NCBI GenBank assembly: GCA_036639955.1 | Contig: JAVWHP010000007.1 | Coordinates: 37,439-101,438 of the forward strand | From: JAVWHP01 sp036639955 | GTDB lineage: Bacteria > Bacillota_I > Bacilli_A > Erysipelotrichales > Erysipelotrichaceae | Length of the DNA stretch: 64,000 bases | Direction of reading: 5' to 3' | Shown: positions 35,960 to 43,953 of the stretch, piece by piece | Layout of the letters: each line of letters begins with the position of its first letter | How positions within the stretch are numbered: position 1 is the stretch's first letter | Notes under the pieces: generated by a model | Database searches by the model: none | Seen by the model: only the letters and a program-made list of their open reading frames with translations | Told to the model about the DNA's origin: nothing | Program-made: the position numbers and the translations under genes

Positions 35960-35988
35960 TTGCTTTTTGTCTATAAATCTTTTATAAT
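35960..35988 (+). promoter_or_regulatory. Promoter of tRNA-Glu
   Basis: TTGCTT at 35960-35965 and TATAAT at 35983-35988, 17-base spacer. The tRNA begins about 15 bases after the expected start site. Confidence 0.75.
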
Positions 35989-36009
35989 AAACAAGTACTT
36001 TGTACATTT

Positions 36010-36081
36010 GGCGCGTTCGGCAAGTGGTTAAGCTCTACCCCTCTCACGGGTATATCATGGGTTCGAGTCCCATACGCGCTA
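36010..36081 (+). tRNA. tRNA-Glu, anticodon CUC
   Basis: Cloverleaf by eye: acceptor GGCGCGT/ACGCGCT with a terminal G-U pair, anticodon stem TACCC/GGGTA with loop CTCTCAC (anticodon CTC at 36043-36045, reading GAG), T stem ATGGG/CCCAT with loop TTCGAGT, discriminator A at 36081. CCA is not encoded. The sequence resembles bacterial tRNA-Glu, including the short D stem. A CUC species in such an AT-rich genome should be minor, since GAG is the rarer Glu codon here. Confidence 0.95.
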
Positions 36082-36147
36082 GTTACTCTTTCTCAAAACC
36101 TCCACGTGGTGAGTAATGGATCTATACTAGAACTAATTTGAGTATTG

Positions 36148-36170
36148 GATATCTTTAGATATCTTTTTTT
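36148..36170 (+). terminator. Terminator after tRNA-Glu
   Basis: GATATC-TTTA-GATATC followed by seven T. Upstream, TTACTC (36083-36088) can also pair with GAGTAA near 36110 in the trailer. Confidence 0.8.
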
Positions 36171-36250
36171 TATAAATTTATATATTGTATTAAACTATAA
36201 AACACTGTAGAATAGTAATTACATCAGTTTATTATATTGGAGGTCTTTTA

Positions 36251-36931
36251 ATGAATATTACAGACATACAAAAAAGAATAGCTAGAAAAGCTACTATATA
36301 TATTTCAACAAAAACTCCTACTAATAATTATATTGGTAGAGTTCCTTTTTGTTTACCTGATGAACAAATACCTAAAGATATAGATAATAATAATATGAAT
36401 CCTCTATTATTTTTAGACTTATCTTTTTTATCTAATTCTTCTTCTGTTCTAAAAGATTATTCTAATATAGCTATATTTATTTCTAAAGATATATTTGATC
36501 ATTTAGATAATATTAATGGTTATTTTAAGATTAGAACTTATGGTAAGAATCAAAAGTTAAATGAGTCTTATTATCCCGCCCACCCGGAATTGATGCCCAT
36601 GTTTTTAAAGGATAAGGTTGTTGAAAATGATTATCCAGTGTGGGATGGTAATGATATAGATTCTAAGGTACTTGATGCTATATGTGAGATAGAGGATCAA
36701 GAGGATAAGGATTATTATGAAGATATAGTTGAAGAGATTTATACTGCTCATAAGATTGGTGGTTATGGTTCTTATATTCAAGGTGGTTATGACTTTGATA
36801 ATGGCTATGAGTACGCTATGCAAGTAGTTAGTGATGATTTAGCTAAATTTAACATAGTTGATGGTGGTAACCTATACTTTGCTTATAACAAACAAAAGAA
36901 GGATTGGCAAGCCTATTGTGATTTCTACTAG
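36251..36931 (+). CDS. DUF1963 (YwqG-like) family protein
   Basis: 226 residues. HKIGGYGSYIQGGYDF (about 177-192) and the end VDGGNLYFAYNKQ match the GGYPxxxQ and GDGGxLYFF patterns of the DUF1963/YwqG family, soluble beta-rich proteins of unknown function often found in variable loci. GGAGG precedes the start at good spacing. A second small gene follows after 11 bases and may be its operon partner. A short window in the middle (CCCGCCCACCCGGAATTGATG near 36576) is unusually GC-rich for this region. Confidence 0.78.
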   Translation: MNITDIQKRIARKATIYISTKTPTNNYIGRVPFCLPDEQIPKDIDNNNMNPLLFLDLSFLSNSSSVLKDYSNIAIFISKDIFDHLDNINGYFKIRTYGKNQKLNESYYPAHPELMPMFLKDKVVENDYPVWDGNDIDSKVLDAICEIEDQEDKDYYEDIVEEIYTAHKIGGYGSYIQGGYDFDNGYEYAMQVVSDDLAKFNIVDGGNLYFAYNKQKKDWQAYCDFY

Positions 36932-36942
36932 AAGGAGAATAT

Positions 36943-37443
36943 ATGAATATAAATGCAGAAGTAAAGAAGTGTATAGTAAAAGGTAAATTCAATGATGCTA
37001 AGAAACTATTAGTAGCTAATAGTAATGACTTATCTATTTCAACCTATAATAGATATCTAAAAATCATAACTACTAATAAGCTTCATAACGATAACCGTTA
37101 TAATCATATTTCAAAAGAATGGGATCGCACTAAGGTTATCGTAATAATAATAGAATTAGTTATAGCTCTTCTTTCTATCATCTTAGCTATTTTTATACCT
37201 ACTAGTATTTATGTTATGTTACCTATCTCTATATTAGTTTTAGTTATAGGTATATATAAGATTTATAATTATAATAAGGATGAACTTAATTATCTTGTTT
37301 CTAAACGTTATGATGATTCTAGAAAGTCTCATATAGAAACTAATACAAAGTATGAAATTAAAACTAGTATTAAGCATGTATTAGTTTCTATTATACCTAT
37401 AATTTTAATGTTTGTTTATCTATTAACAAAAGGTAACCTTTAA
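36943..37443 (+). CDS. Two-to-three-helix membrane protein, unknown
   Basis: 166 residues, not recognised. A soluble N-terminus of about 65 residues, two adjacent hydrophobic helices (about 67-84 and 88-105) forming a hairpin, a basic segment and a third hydrophobic helix near the C-terminus (about 143-161). GAAGGAG lies before the ATG. Adjacent to and probably co-transcribed with the DUF1963 gene; the transcript ends at the terminator at 37516-37555. Confidence 0.75.
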   Translation: MNINAEVKKCIVKGKFNDAKKLLVANSNDLSISTYNRYLKIITTNKLHNDNRYNHISKEWDRTKVIVIIIELVIALLSIILAIFIPTSIYVMLPISILVLVIGIYKIYNYNKDELNYLVSKRYDDSRKSHIETNTKYEIKTSIKHVLVSIIPIILMFVYLLTKGNL

Positions 37444-37515
37444 GGATTTTCACTTAGGAATTTATAATAACAATTAGAATTTGTTATTAGCTTTAGATGA
37501 TATAAACAGAAGAAA

Positions 37516-37555
37516 GACCATGAAAGAGATGAATTCTCAAACGTGGTCCATTTTT
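37516..37555 (+). terminator. Terminator after the DUF1963 operon
   Basis: GACCATG (37516-37522) pairs with CGTGGTC (37542-37548), with an inner GAGA/TTCTC stem and a T-rich end. Confidence 0.8.
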
Positions 37556-37619
37556 CATTTCTAAGAAAGTCATTAATTGTGAATTTCCATATCAATAGTT
37601 TATGTAGCTAGATTATTTT

Positions 37620-37990
37620 ATTATCACCTTTGCAACTTTTTCAAGAACTTGTTTATGATTTACCAAACCTTTATTTTTTAAAAGTTTTTATTACTGGATG
37701 CAAGAATAACGTCTAGGTTGTGGTAATCGCCATTATAATCTTTTCCATCTGCTGCAGTGTAGGCAAATTTTGCCCACACTGAATTTTTCTCTAATTCACC
37801 TTCCTTTAAAACATTACGAACATGTTTTCCGATAGCAATGCGGTCGCGTTGAAACAATTCTACCATTTGGTCAATTGATAGCTAGACTGTATCATTATCA
37901 AAGGTAGCTTCAACCTTAGTTCTACCATCATCATTGGATCAGTGAATATTTAAAAGCAAGGAATTAAGGCCTAGCAGATCATCATGAGTA
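37620..37990 (-). pseudogene. Degraded RhuM-family gene
   Basis: The minus strand shows, in order, DDGRTKVEATFDNDTV, a TAG stop (37882-37884) where a Trp codon is expected, then LSIDQMVELFQRDRIAIGKH and VRNVLKEGELEKNSVWAKFAYTAADGKDYNGDYHNLDVI (KEGELEKNSVWAKFAYTAAD and DYHNLDVI), which matches the N-terminal half of RhuM-family proteins. A TGA (37939-37941) interrupts further upstream. Downstream the frame shifts and only KGLVNHKQVLEKVAKVI remains of the C-terminus, so the centre is deleted. RhuM genes are mobile and often accompany restriction or toxin loci. Nothing here should make a full protein. The open stretch upstream of the TGA (to about 38040) is not recognised. Confidence 0.8.
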
Positions 37991-38048
37991 TGCCAAATTT
38001 TCAAGGGGATAATATTCCTTAGTGATTGCCCGTATGTTACCTTTTGTT

Positions 38049-39506
38049 TTATCTTTTATCATTTATCATTTTAATTTTAAGATCATATAGTTTCTTTGAT
38101 AAATCTACAAAGTGTTGATGTGGATTTTCAAATCTTAATGTTTCTGGATATAGTGTTTCTAATTGTTGTTTTGCATAGCTTTGTATATCTTTTAAAGCAA
38201 TAGTTTTATATACTAGTTTTCCTTTAATGTATATTGGTTCTTGTAGTTCTCTTATTGTATAGTTTTCTACCAATGTTTGTTTCCATATAGATCTAGGGTT
38301 AAATAGTAATAATGGTTGCTTAGGATCTATTACTTCATCTGCTAGAGTTATATAGTCAGCTATGGCTAATCCACTGTTATTGTCATATATTCTATATAAT
38401 TTCTTATATCCAGGATTAGTTATTTTTTCATCATTCTCTGATACTTTTATTCTTGGTTCCATAATGTTATTCTTTTCTACTGCTGCTAATTTATATACTC
38501 CTCCAAATACTGGATCGCTTTTAGCTGTTATTAATCTTTCTCCTATTCCAAAGGAATCAATTTTAGCTCCTTGTTCCAACAATGATTTGATAAGATATTC
38601 ATCTAATGAATTACTTACACATATTTTACAGTCTTGTAGGTTAGCTTCATCTAAACTTTTTCTTACTTTCTTTGATAGATATGCTAAATCTCCACTATCT
38701 AGTCTAATTCCTTTTAATCTTTTACCCATTGGTATTAGTACTTCATTAGCTACTTTTATTGCGTTTACTAATCCACTTTTCATTACATTATAGGTATCGA
38801 TTAGTAGTGTACAATCATCAGGATAATTAGTAGCATATACTTTAAATGCTTCATATTCAGTATCAAATAATTGGATCCAAGAATGTGCCATAGTTCCAAT
38901 AGCTGGTACTGAGAATAGTTTATCGGCAGTAACATTGGCAGTAAAAGGAACACCCCCAATGTATGCTGCTCGAGCACCATATGTGGCAGCATCGAAGCCT
39001 TGAGCACGACGTGATCCAAACTCCATTACAACTCTACCGGAGGCAGCGCGAATAATTCTACTAGCTTTAGTAGCTATAAGAGATTGGTGGTTAATAGTTA
39101 ATAATAACATAGTTTCTATTAACTGTGCTTCTATTATAGGAGCTTTAATAGTAACTAAAGGTTCATTAGGAAATACTGGTGTACCTTCTGGAATAGCAAA
39201 GATATCACCCCTAAATTTAAAATTAGCTAAATACTCTATAAAGTCTTTATCAAATATATTTTTACTATTCAAATAAGCTATATCATCTTTATCAAAATGC
39301 ATATTCTCTATATAATCTATAAGTTGTTCTAATCCCGCTACTATTGCATAACCACCATGATCAGGATTAGCTCTATAGAACATATCAAATACTACAACCT
39401 TATCTTTAAATCCTTCTTTAAAATATCCATTACTCATAGTTAATTCATAGAAATCCATTAACATTGTTAAATTACGTTCATCTTTAATATTATTTAACTT
39501 AGACAT
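38049..39506 (-). CDS. pncB: Nicotinate phosphoribosyltransferase
   Basis: 485 residues. It joins nicotinate and PRPP to nicotinate mononucleotide in the Preiss-Handler NAD salvage route. The start MDFYELTMSNGYF (about 17-29), EFGSRRAQGFDAA and GTMAHSWIQLF are family signatures; IRLDSGDLAYLSKK and DSFGIGERLITAK are the phosphoribosyl-binding part. Length fits the long bacterial type. It begins 2 bases after pncA, so the pair works in sequence: PncA deamidates nicotinamide and PncB uses the nicotinate. The 3' end abuts the RhuM remnant with no clear terminator. Confidence 0.96.
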   Translation of the reverse strand: MSKLNNIKDERNLTMLMDFYELTMSNGYFKEGFKDKVVVFDMFYRANPDHGGYAIVAGLEQLIDYIENMHFDKDDIAYLNSKNIFDKDFIEYLANFKFRGDIFAIPEGTPVFPNEPLVTIKAPIIEAQLIETMLLLTINHQSLIATKASRIIRAASGRVVMEFGSRRAQGFDAATYGARAAYIGGVPFTANVTADKLFSVPAIGTMAHSWIQLFDTEYEAFKVYATNYPDDCTLLIDTYNVMKSGLVNAIKVANEVLIPMGKRLKGIRLDSGDLAYLSKKVRKSLDEANLQDCKICVSNSLDEYLIKSLLEQGAKIDSFGIGERLITAKSDPVFGGVYKLAAVEKNNIMEPRIKVSENDEKITNPGYKKLYRIYDNNSGLAIADYITLADEVIDPKQPLLLFNPRSIWKQTLVENYTIRELQEPIYIKGKLVYKTIALKDIQSYAKQQLETLYPETLRFENPHQHFVDLSKKLYDLKIKMINDKR

Positions 39507-39508
39507 AT

Positions 39509-40114
39509 CTATTTCTCCTCTATATTATTAATAATATTTATACCAGCTTGTTCCATCAATTTTATAGCTATATCATTATATTCTTTAGCTTCATGATAAT
39601 TAGGAGCATTATAAGTATCTATACAATTTATAGGAACATATACATCCATATCTTTATTACACTGATTATAGTAAGTCCTTAATCCTATAGCTAACTGTAA
39701 TACACATATATCACTACAACAACCTACTATTATTAAACTCTTATATTTATCTAATATATCAAAATTAAACTTATGTTCATCATCTCTATCCTTAGCAAAT
39801 ATAGCATTAGTACTATTCTTATATACACTAGGATATAGTATATTATAACTACTTAATTCATCTATAATATTAGATTCACTACTTCCTTCTAAGCAATGAA
39901 TAGGAAAAGACTTAAACTCAATAGCATCTTCTAAATGTTTATCAACTATAAAATAACTAGGAATCTTTTCTAATAATGATTTAATATTAGGTACTATCCT
40001 CATAATATTTAAATCACTCATAGCTCCTTCTTTTATAAACCCATTTACCATATCTACTACTATAACTAATGGTTCTTGTAGTTCATTAAGTTTTATACTC
40101 TTATATTCTTTCAT
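39509..40114 (-). CDS. pncA: Nicotinamidase (isochorismatase-like hydrolase)
   Basis: 201 residues. VIVVDMVNGFIKEGAM gives the catalytic Asp, FAKDRDDEHKF lies in the lysine region, and IIVGCCSDICVLQLAIGLRTYY holds the nucleophilic Cys and the cis-peptide motif. It hydrolyses nicotinamide to nicotinate. Upstream of pncB with a 2-base gap. AAAGGA precedes the ATG. The promoter must lie in the 154-base region shared with the divergent arsR-cadA genes; a TATACT on the minus strand (40171-40176) is a possible -10. Confidence 0.9.
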   Translation of the reverse strand: MKEYKSIKLNELQEPLVIVVDMVNGFIKEGAMSDLNIMRIVPNIKSLLEKIPSYFIVDKHLEDAIEFKSFPIHCLEGSSESNIIDELSSYNILYPSVYKNSTNAIFAKDRDDEHKFNFDILDKYKSLIIVGCCSDICVLQLAIGLRTYYNQCNKDMDVYVPINCIDTYNAPNYHEAKEYNDIAIKLMEQAGINIINNIEEK

Positions 40115-40170
40115 ATATTTATTCCTTTCTATATATATTTATAGTTTATATTAATATAGATAGTTATTCA

Positions 40171-40230
40171 AGTATATAACAACTAATTATATATGATGGT
40201 ATTGACATATATTATTAGTTGTTATATACT
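40171..40230. repeat. 25-bp inverted repeat in the pncA-arsR intergenic region
   Basis: Arms 40171-40195 and 40206-40230 match with one mismatch, 10-base spacer. The right arm contains the spacer and -10 of the arsR promoter; the left arm gives a mirror TATACT facing pncA. It may be a binding site or a cruciform between divergent operons. Confidence 0.85.
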
Positions 40231-40254
40231 ACATATGAAGACATCTTCATATGT
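40202..40254 (+). promoter_or_regulatory. Promoter and ArsR-type operator of arsR-cadA
   Basis: TTGACA (40202-40207), 17-base spacer, TATACT (40225-40230). Directly after it lies a perfect 11-2-11 palindrome (ACATATGAAGA-CA-TCTTCATATGT, 40231-40254) over the expected start site, the size and ATATGAA-type sequence known for ArsR/SmtB operators. Confidence 0.88.
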
Positions 40255-40268
40255 TAGGAGGAACTCCC

Positions 40269-40559
40269 ATGAATAACTATCCCAATGAATTACTTATAGA
40301 TTTAGAATTAGTATTTAAAGCTCTTAGTGATAAGTCTAGACTTAAGATATTATTAGCTTTAAATACTAATGAAAGTACAGTTAGTAACTTAGCTACTACT
40401 TTAAATATTTCACAATCTACATTATCTAATCAATTAAGAATATTAAAAGAAGCCAAGTTAGTTAATTATATAAGACAAGGCCAAAATATAATATATTCTT
40501 TAGATGATCAACATGTTAAAGATATACTTAATATTACATTATTACATATAAAAGAATAG
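40269..40559 (+). CDS. ArsR/SmtB-family metal-responsive repressor
   Basis: 96 residues from ATG 40269 (AGGAGG 7 bases upstream; an earlier ATG gives a leader overlapping the site). Winged helix: VFKALSDKSRLKILLALNTNE, helix-turn-helix STVSNLATTLNISQSTLSNQLRILKEAKLV (SQSTLSNQLRILKEA is the recognition part), wing RQGQNIIYSL. There is no ELCVCDL cysteine box, so metal ligands would be alpha-5-type residues (Asp and His near the C-terminus, DDQHVKDI and HIKE), like CzrA. It probably represses itself and cadA and releases DNA on zinc or a similar metal. Confidence 0.92.
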   Translation: MNNYPNELLIDLELVFKALSDKSRLKILLALNTNESTVSNLATTLNISQSTLSNQLRILKEAKLVNYIRQGQNIIYSLDDQHVKDILNITLLHIKE

Positions 40560-40568
40560 GAGAATAAT

Positions 40569-42836
40569 ATGAAAACTAAATGGATACTAGAAGAATTAGA
40601 TTGTGCAGTATGTGCTAAAGAAATAGAAAATAAAATTAATACATTACCTAATGTTAAAGCTACTATAAATTTTACAACATTATCTTTATATATAGAGTGT
40701 ATGGATGCTTATAGTTTAGAAAAGATAGAAGAGATTATAAATACTATGGAACCAGAAGTAAATATAATAAAACCTAAAGATAATAAAGATAATGTAGTAC
40801 TAGATATATATAATCTAGACTGTGCTACATGTGCATTAGAAATAGAACAAGCAATAAGTACACTAAATAATATAGAAGACTGTACAGTTAATTTTGCTAC
40901 AAGCAAAATTAACTGTACATTAAAAGATAATAGTTTAATAAATACTACTATTAATGAAATAAAGAAAATTACAAAAGAAACAGAACCAGAAGTAGAATTT
41001 AATAAACCTATAAAGAAAGATAATGTTATTAAAAGATATGGGATAATATTAAGTTTGGTGCTATTTATTATAGGGTTAGTATCTAATAATGATATAAGTA
41101 ATATATGTTATATTATAAGTTATATAATAGTAGGTTATAATATATTAATTAAAGCTATAAAGAATATATTTAAAGGTAAAGTATTTGATGAAAACTTCTT
41201 AATGAGTATAGCAACGATAGGAGCCTTTATAATAGGAGAATTTGCTGAAGGAGCAGCAGTAATGATATTTTATGCTATAGGAGAAATATTTCAAAGTTAT
41301 GCAGTTAATAAATCTAGAAATAGTATAAGTTCATTAATGGATATAAATGCAGATCATGCTAATCTATTAGTTAATGATATTATTAAAGTAGTAGATCCTA
41401 AAGATGTAGCTATAGGAGATATTATAGTATTAAAGAGTGGAGAAAGAGTACCTCTAGATGGAATATGTTTAAGCGATAATGGGACATTAGATTGCTCTGC
41501 TTTAAGTGGTGAAAGTATACCAATCAATATAGAAAGAAATAGTAATGTATTAGCAGGATCTATTAATTTAAGTAATACTATTAAATTAGAAGTAACTAAA
41601 GATTATATTAATAGTAGTGTAGCTAGAATATTAGAATTAGTAGAAAATGCAAGTAATAATAAAGCACCTAGTGTCGACTTTATAACTAGATTTGCTAAAA
41701 TTTATACTCCTATAGTAGTTATAGCAGCACTATTACTAGCGCTAATACCACCACTATTAAATATAGGAACATTAAATGAATGGATCTATCGAGCATGTGT
41801 ATTCTTAGTAGTATCTTGTCCTTGTGCTTTAGTAATATCTATACCATTAGCACTATTTGCTGGATTAGGAAGTGCTAGTTCAAAAGGAATACTAATAAAA
41901 GGAGGCAACTACTTAGAAGCTTTAGCTAATATAGATACTATAGTATTTGATAAAACAGGAACTTTAACTAAAGGAACTTTCAGTGTTAATAATGTAGTAT
42001 CTCTAGATATTGATAAAGATGAACTATTAAAGATAGCAGCTTATGGAGAATCTATGAGTACACATCCTATAGCTAAATCTATAGTAGAATATTATAATAA
42101 ACCAATAAATAATAAACTAATAACTAATATAGAAGAAATAAGTGGTAAAGGTATTAAATGTATAATGTTTGATCATACTTATTTCTTAGGCAATGCTTCT
42201 CTAATGTTTAGTAATGGTTATAATAATTTATTAGATAATGATAATACTTGTGTTCATATTATGCAGGATAATGAATATTTAGGTTATATTAGTGTTAGTG
42301 ATGAATTAAAAAATGATTCTAAATTAGCTATTAAAGAATTAAAGTCTTTAGGTATTAAGAAGTGTATAATGTTAAGTGGAGATAAAGCTAGTGTAGTTAA
42401 GAGGATTGCTAATGAGTTATGTTTGGATGCTAGTTATGGTCAATTGTTACCTGGTGATAAGGTTGCTAAATTGGAAGAATTTATGAGTAATGGTCGAGTT
42501 GCTTTTGTTGGGGATGGTATAAATGATGCTCCTGTACTTGCTAGAAGTGATATTGGTATTGCTATGGGTGCTATGGGTAGTGAAGCTGCTATTCAAGCTG
42601 CTGATGTTGTTTTAATGAATGATACTCCAACTTCTATAGTAACAGCTATTAAGATTAGTACTAAAACAAAATCTATTCTTTATCAAAATATAGTATTATC
42701 TTTAGGTATTAAACTTATAGTATTAGTATTAGCTATGTTAGGTATTGCTTCTATGTGGCTAGGCGTATTTGCTGATGTGGGTGTTACCTTATTAGCTATA
42801 TTAAATTCTATGAGAGCTTTAAAATATAAAGATTAA
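40569..42836 (+). CDS. cadA: P1B-type heavy-metal-exporting ATPase (CadA/ZntA-like)
   Basis: 755 residues. Two N-terminal HMA domains, with LDCAVCAKEIE (about 9-19) and LDCATCALEIE (about 81-91). SCPCAL has the transmembrane metal site (Cys417, Cys419), DKTGT the phosphorylated Asp461, STHPIAKSI the HP motif and GDGINDAPVL the hinge. The last helix has FADVGVTLLAILNSMRAL, whose Asp marks the Zn/Cd group. It exports Zn2+/Cd2+ at the cost of ATP. Nine bases after arsR. A perfect 18-bp inverted repeat lies inside the second HMA domain. Codon use turns T-ending after about 42.1 kb. Confidence 0.93.
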   Translation: MKTKWILEELDCAVCAKEIENKINTLPNVKATINFTTLSLYIECMDAYSLEKIEEIINTMEPEVNIIKPKDNKDNVVLDIYNLDCATCALEIEQAISTLNNIEDCTVNFATSKINCTLKDNSLINTTINEIKKITKETEPEVEFNKPIKKDNVIKRYGIILSLVLFIIGLVSNNDISNICYIISYIIVGYNILIKAIKNIFKGKVFDENFLMSIATIGAFIIGEFAEGAAVMIFYAIGEIFQSYAVNKSRNSISSLMDINADHANLLVNDIIKVVDPKDVAIGDIIVLKSGERVPLDGICLSDNGTLDCSALSGESIPINIERNSNVLAGSINLSNTIKLEVTKDYINSSVARILELVENASNNKAPSVDFITRFAKIYTPIVVIAALLLALIPPLLNIGTLNEWIYRACVFLVVSCPCALVISIPLALFAGLGSASSKGILIKGGNYLEALANIDTIVFDKTGTLTKGTFSVNNVVSLDIDKDELLKIAAYGESMSTHPIAKSIVEYYNKPINNKLITNIEEISGKGIKCIMFDHTYFLGNASLMFSNGYNNLLDNDNTCVHIMQDNEYLGYISVSDELKNDSKLAIKELKSLGIKKCIMLSGDKASVVKRIANELCLDASYGQLLPGDKVAKLEEFMSNGRVAFVGDGINDAPVLARSDIGIAMGAMGSEAAIQAADVVLMNDTPTSIVTAIKISTKTKSILYQNIVLSLGIKLIVLVLAMLGIASMWLGVFADVGVTLLAILNSMRALKYKD
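40881..40919. repeat. Perfect 18-bp inverted repeat inside cadA
   Basis: TGTACAGTTAATTTTGCT (40881-40898) and its exact complement (40902-40919) with only ACA between. It codes for the second HMA domain (CTVNFATSKINC). Such a stem would be a strong hairpin in the mRNA early in the gene. Confidence 0.95.
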
Positions 42837-42840
42837 TAAA

Positions 42841-42884
42841 TAAACCCTATCAAATAGATTATTTAATCTATTTGATAGGGTTTA
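42841..42884. terminator. Bidirectional terminator after cadA
   Basis: 21-bp perfect arms (42841-42861 and 42864-42884) with a 2-base centre; A and T-rich flanks. It separates convergent genes. Confidence 0.92.
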
Positions 42885-42904
42885 TAATTTATAACTGCTT
42901 ATTA

Positions 42905-43339
42905 CTAGTTCTTTTCTTTTACAGCTTTTGCCGTTTTAGATGGTTTAGCGACTTTAGCAGTTTTAGCTTTAGGCGTAGCTACTTCTTTAGCTACTGTAGG
43001 TAAAGTAGTAGCTACTTCTACAGTTTTACCTTTGGCTTGTACACATAATAATTTTATAATATAAGCTATACCAAATATAATAATAATATTTAATAATAGA
43101 GGCAATATAGTTTGAGAAATATAATCAAATATCATTGCGTAATCAGCTTGCCAAGTAACGTTCTGAGTATCAAAGCCATCTTTGACTATTAGGATTGCTT
43201 TTCTTACTAAATTAACAGAGAATATAGTATATAATATTCCAAATATATTAATAAATAGAGCAAATTTACTTGGTAGTTCTTTAAAATATCTAATGATATT
43301 CTGTGTGCTAAATCTTTCTAATAGAGTTTTCTTTTTCAT
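42905..43339 (-). CDS. Membrane protein with Ala/Lys-rich tail, unknown
   Basis: 144 residues. Two hydrophobic helices (about 26-45 and 80-98) with a loop between, then a 40-residue tail of low complexity (TPKAKTAKVAKPSKTAKAV) that should be cytoplasmic or nucleic-acid-facing and positively charged. No family recognised. AGGAGA precedes the ATG. It is convergent with cadA and divergent from the fur-family gene. Confidence 0.75.
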   Translation of the reverse strand: MKKKTLLERFSTQNIIRYFKELPSKFALFINIFGILYTIFSVNLVRKAILIVKDGFDTQNVTWQADYAMIFDYISQTILPLLLNIIIIFGIAYIIKLLCVQAKGKTVEVATTLPTVAKEVATPKAKTAKVAKPSKTAKAVKEKN

Positions 43340-43422
43340 GTGGATCTCCTTTTTTTTCCTATATAGTATATCATAGCTTTTTGATTATTAGGTGAACAAC
43401 CTAAAAATAATTTAAAAAAAAC

Positions 43423-43475
43423 TTGCAAAATTCCTAATTAAGAACTATAATAAGAATAGTTCTTAATTAGGAGGG
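43423..43475 (+). promoter_or_regulatory. Promoter and 17-bp palindrome of the Fur-family gene
   Basis: TTGCAA (43423-43428), 17-base spacer, TATAAT (43446-43451). Perfect inverted repeat 43432-43448/43456-43472 with a 7-base spacer covers the -10 and runs into the AGGAGGG ribosome binding site (43469-43475). It is probably an autoregulatory operator. Confidence 0.85.
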
Positions 43476-43481
43476 ATGTAA

Positions 43482-43868
43482 ATGCTATATAAACAGTCAA
43501 AACAAAGAGATTTAATTTATAACTATATGAAGGATCTTCATCAACATATTAGTGCTGAAACACTACATAAGACTTTAAATAGTGGTAATACTAATATTTC
43601 TTTAGCTACTGTATATCGTAATCTTAATATATTAGAAGAACAAAAGAAGATTAGAAAGTTAGCATTACCTACTCAAGGCTATGTTTATGATGGTAATTTT
43701 GAACCTCATTATCATTTCTATTGTAGCGAGTGTTCTACATTATATGATGTAGATCATAACTATGATGAAAATGTTAATGAACTATTTAAAGCTAGTGTTG
43801 ATGGTATAATTTTTAATCATTCATTAACATTTAGTGGAATATGTAATAAATGTAGAAATAAACACTGA
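43482..43868 (+). CDS. Fur-family regulator, PerR-like
   Basis: 128 residues. A winged helix with SAETLHKTLNSGNTNISLATVYRNLNIL (ISLATVYRNLNILEEQKKI), the signature recognition helix of Fur proteins. HYHFYCSEC and CNKCRNKH provide structural zinc (two CxxC) and the regulatory histidines. The rubrerythrin gene directly downstream suggests a PerR peroxide sensor; Fur or Zur roles cannot be excluded. The palindrome in its own promoter suggests autoregulation. Confidence 0.9.
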   Translation: MLYKQSKQRDLIYNYMKDLHQHISAETLHKTLNSGNTNISLATVYRNLNILEEQKKIRKLALPTQGYVYDGNFEPHYHFYCSECSTLYDVDHNYDENVNELFKASVDGIIFNHSLTFSGICNKCRNKH

Positions 43869-43871
43869 TTA

Positions 43872-43927
43872 TGATATAATGAATTTAAAGTAACATACTA
43901 ATTAAGCCTTAAATGTCATAGGACATT
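43872..43927 (+). promoter_or_regulatory. Promoter region of rubrerythrin
   Basis: Extended -10 TGATATAAT (43872-43880). Downstream, CTAATTAAG (43898-43906) repeats a half-site of the palindrome before the Fur-family gene, and AATGTC-ATAG-GACATT (43912-43927) is a small hairpin. Co-regulation by the Fur-family protein is inferred. Confidence 0.6.
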
Positions 43928-43953
43928 AGGATATAAAACAGGAGGACATTAAA

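Noticed and set aside
4033..40114. Functional link between the RES (NAD-degrading) gene and the pncAB NAD-salvage operon
   Set aside because: They are about 32 kb apart with unrelated genes between; presence in one window is not evidence.
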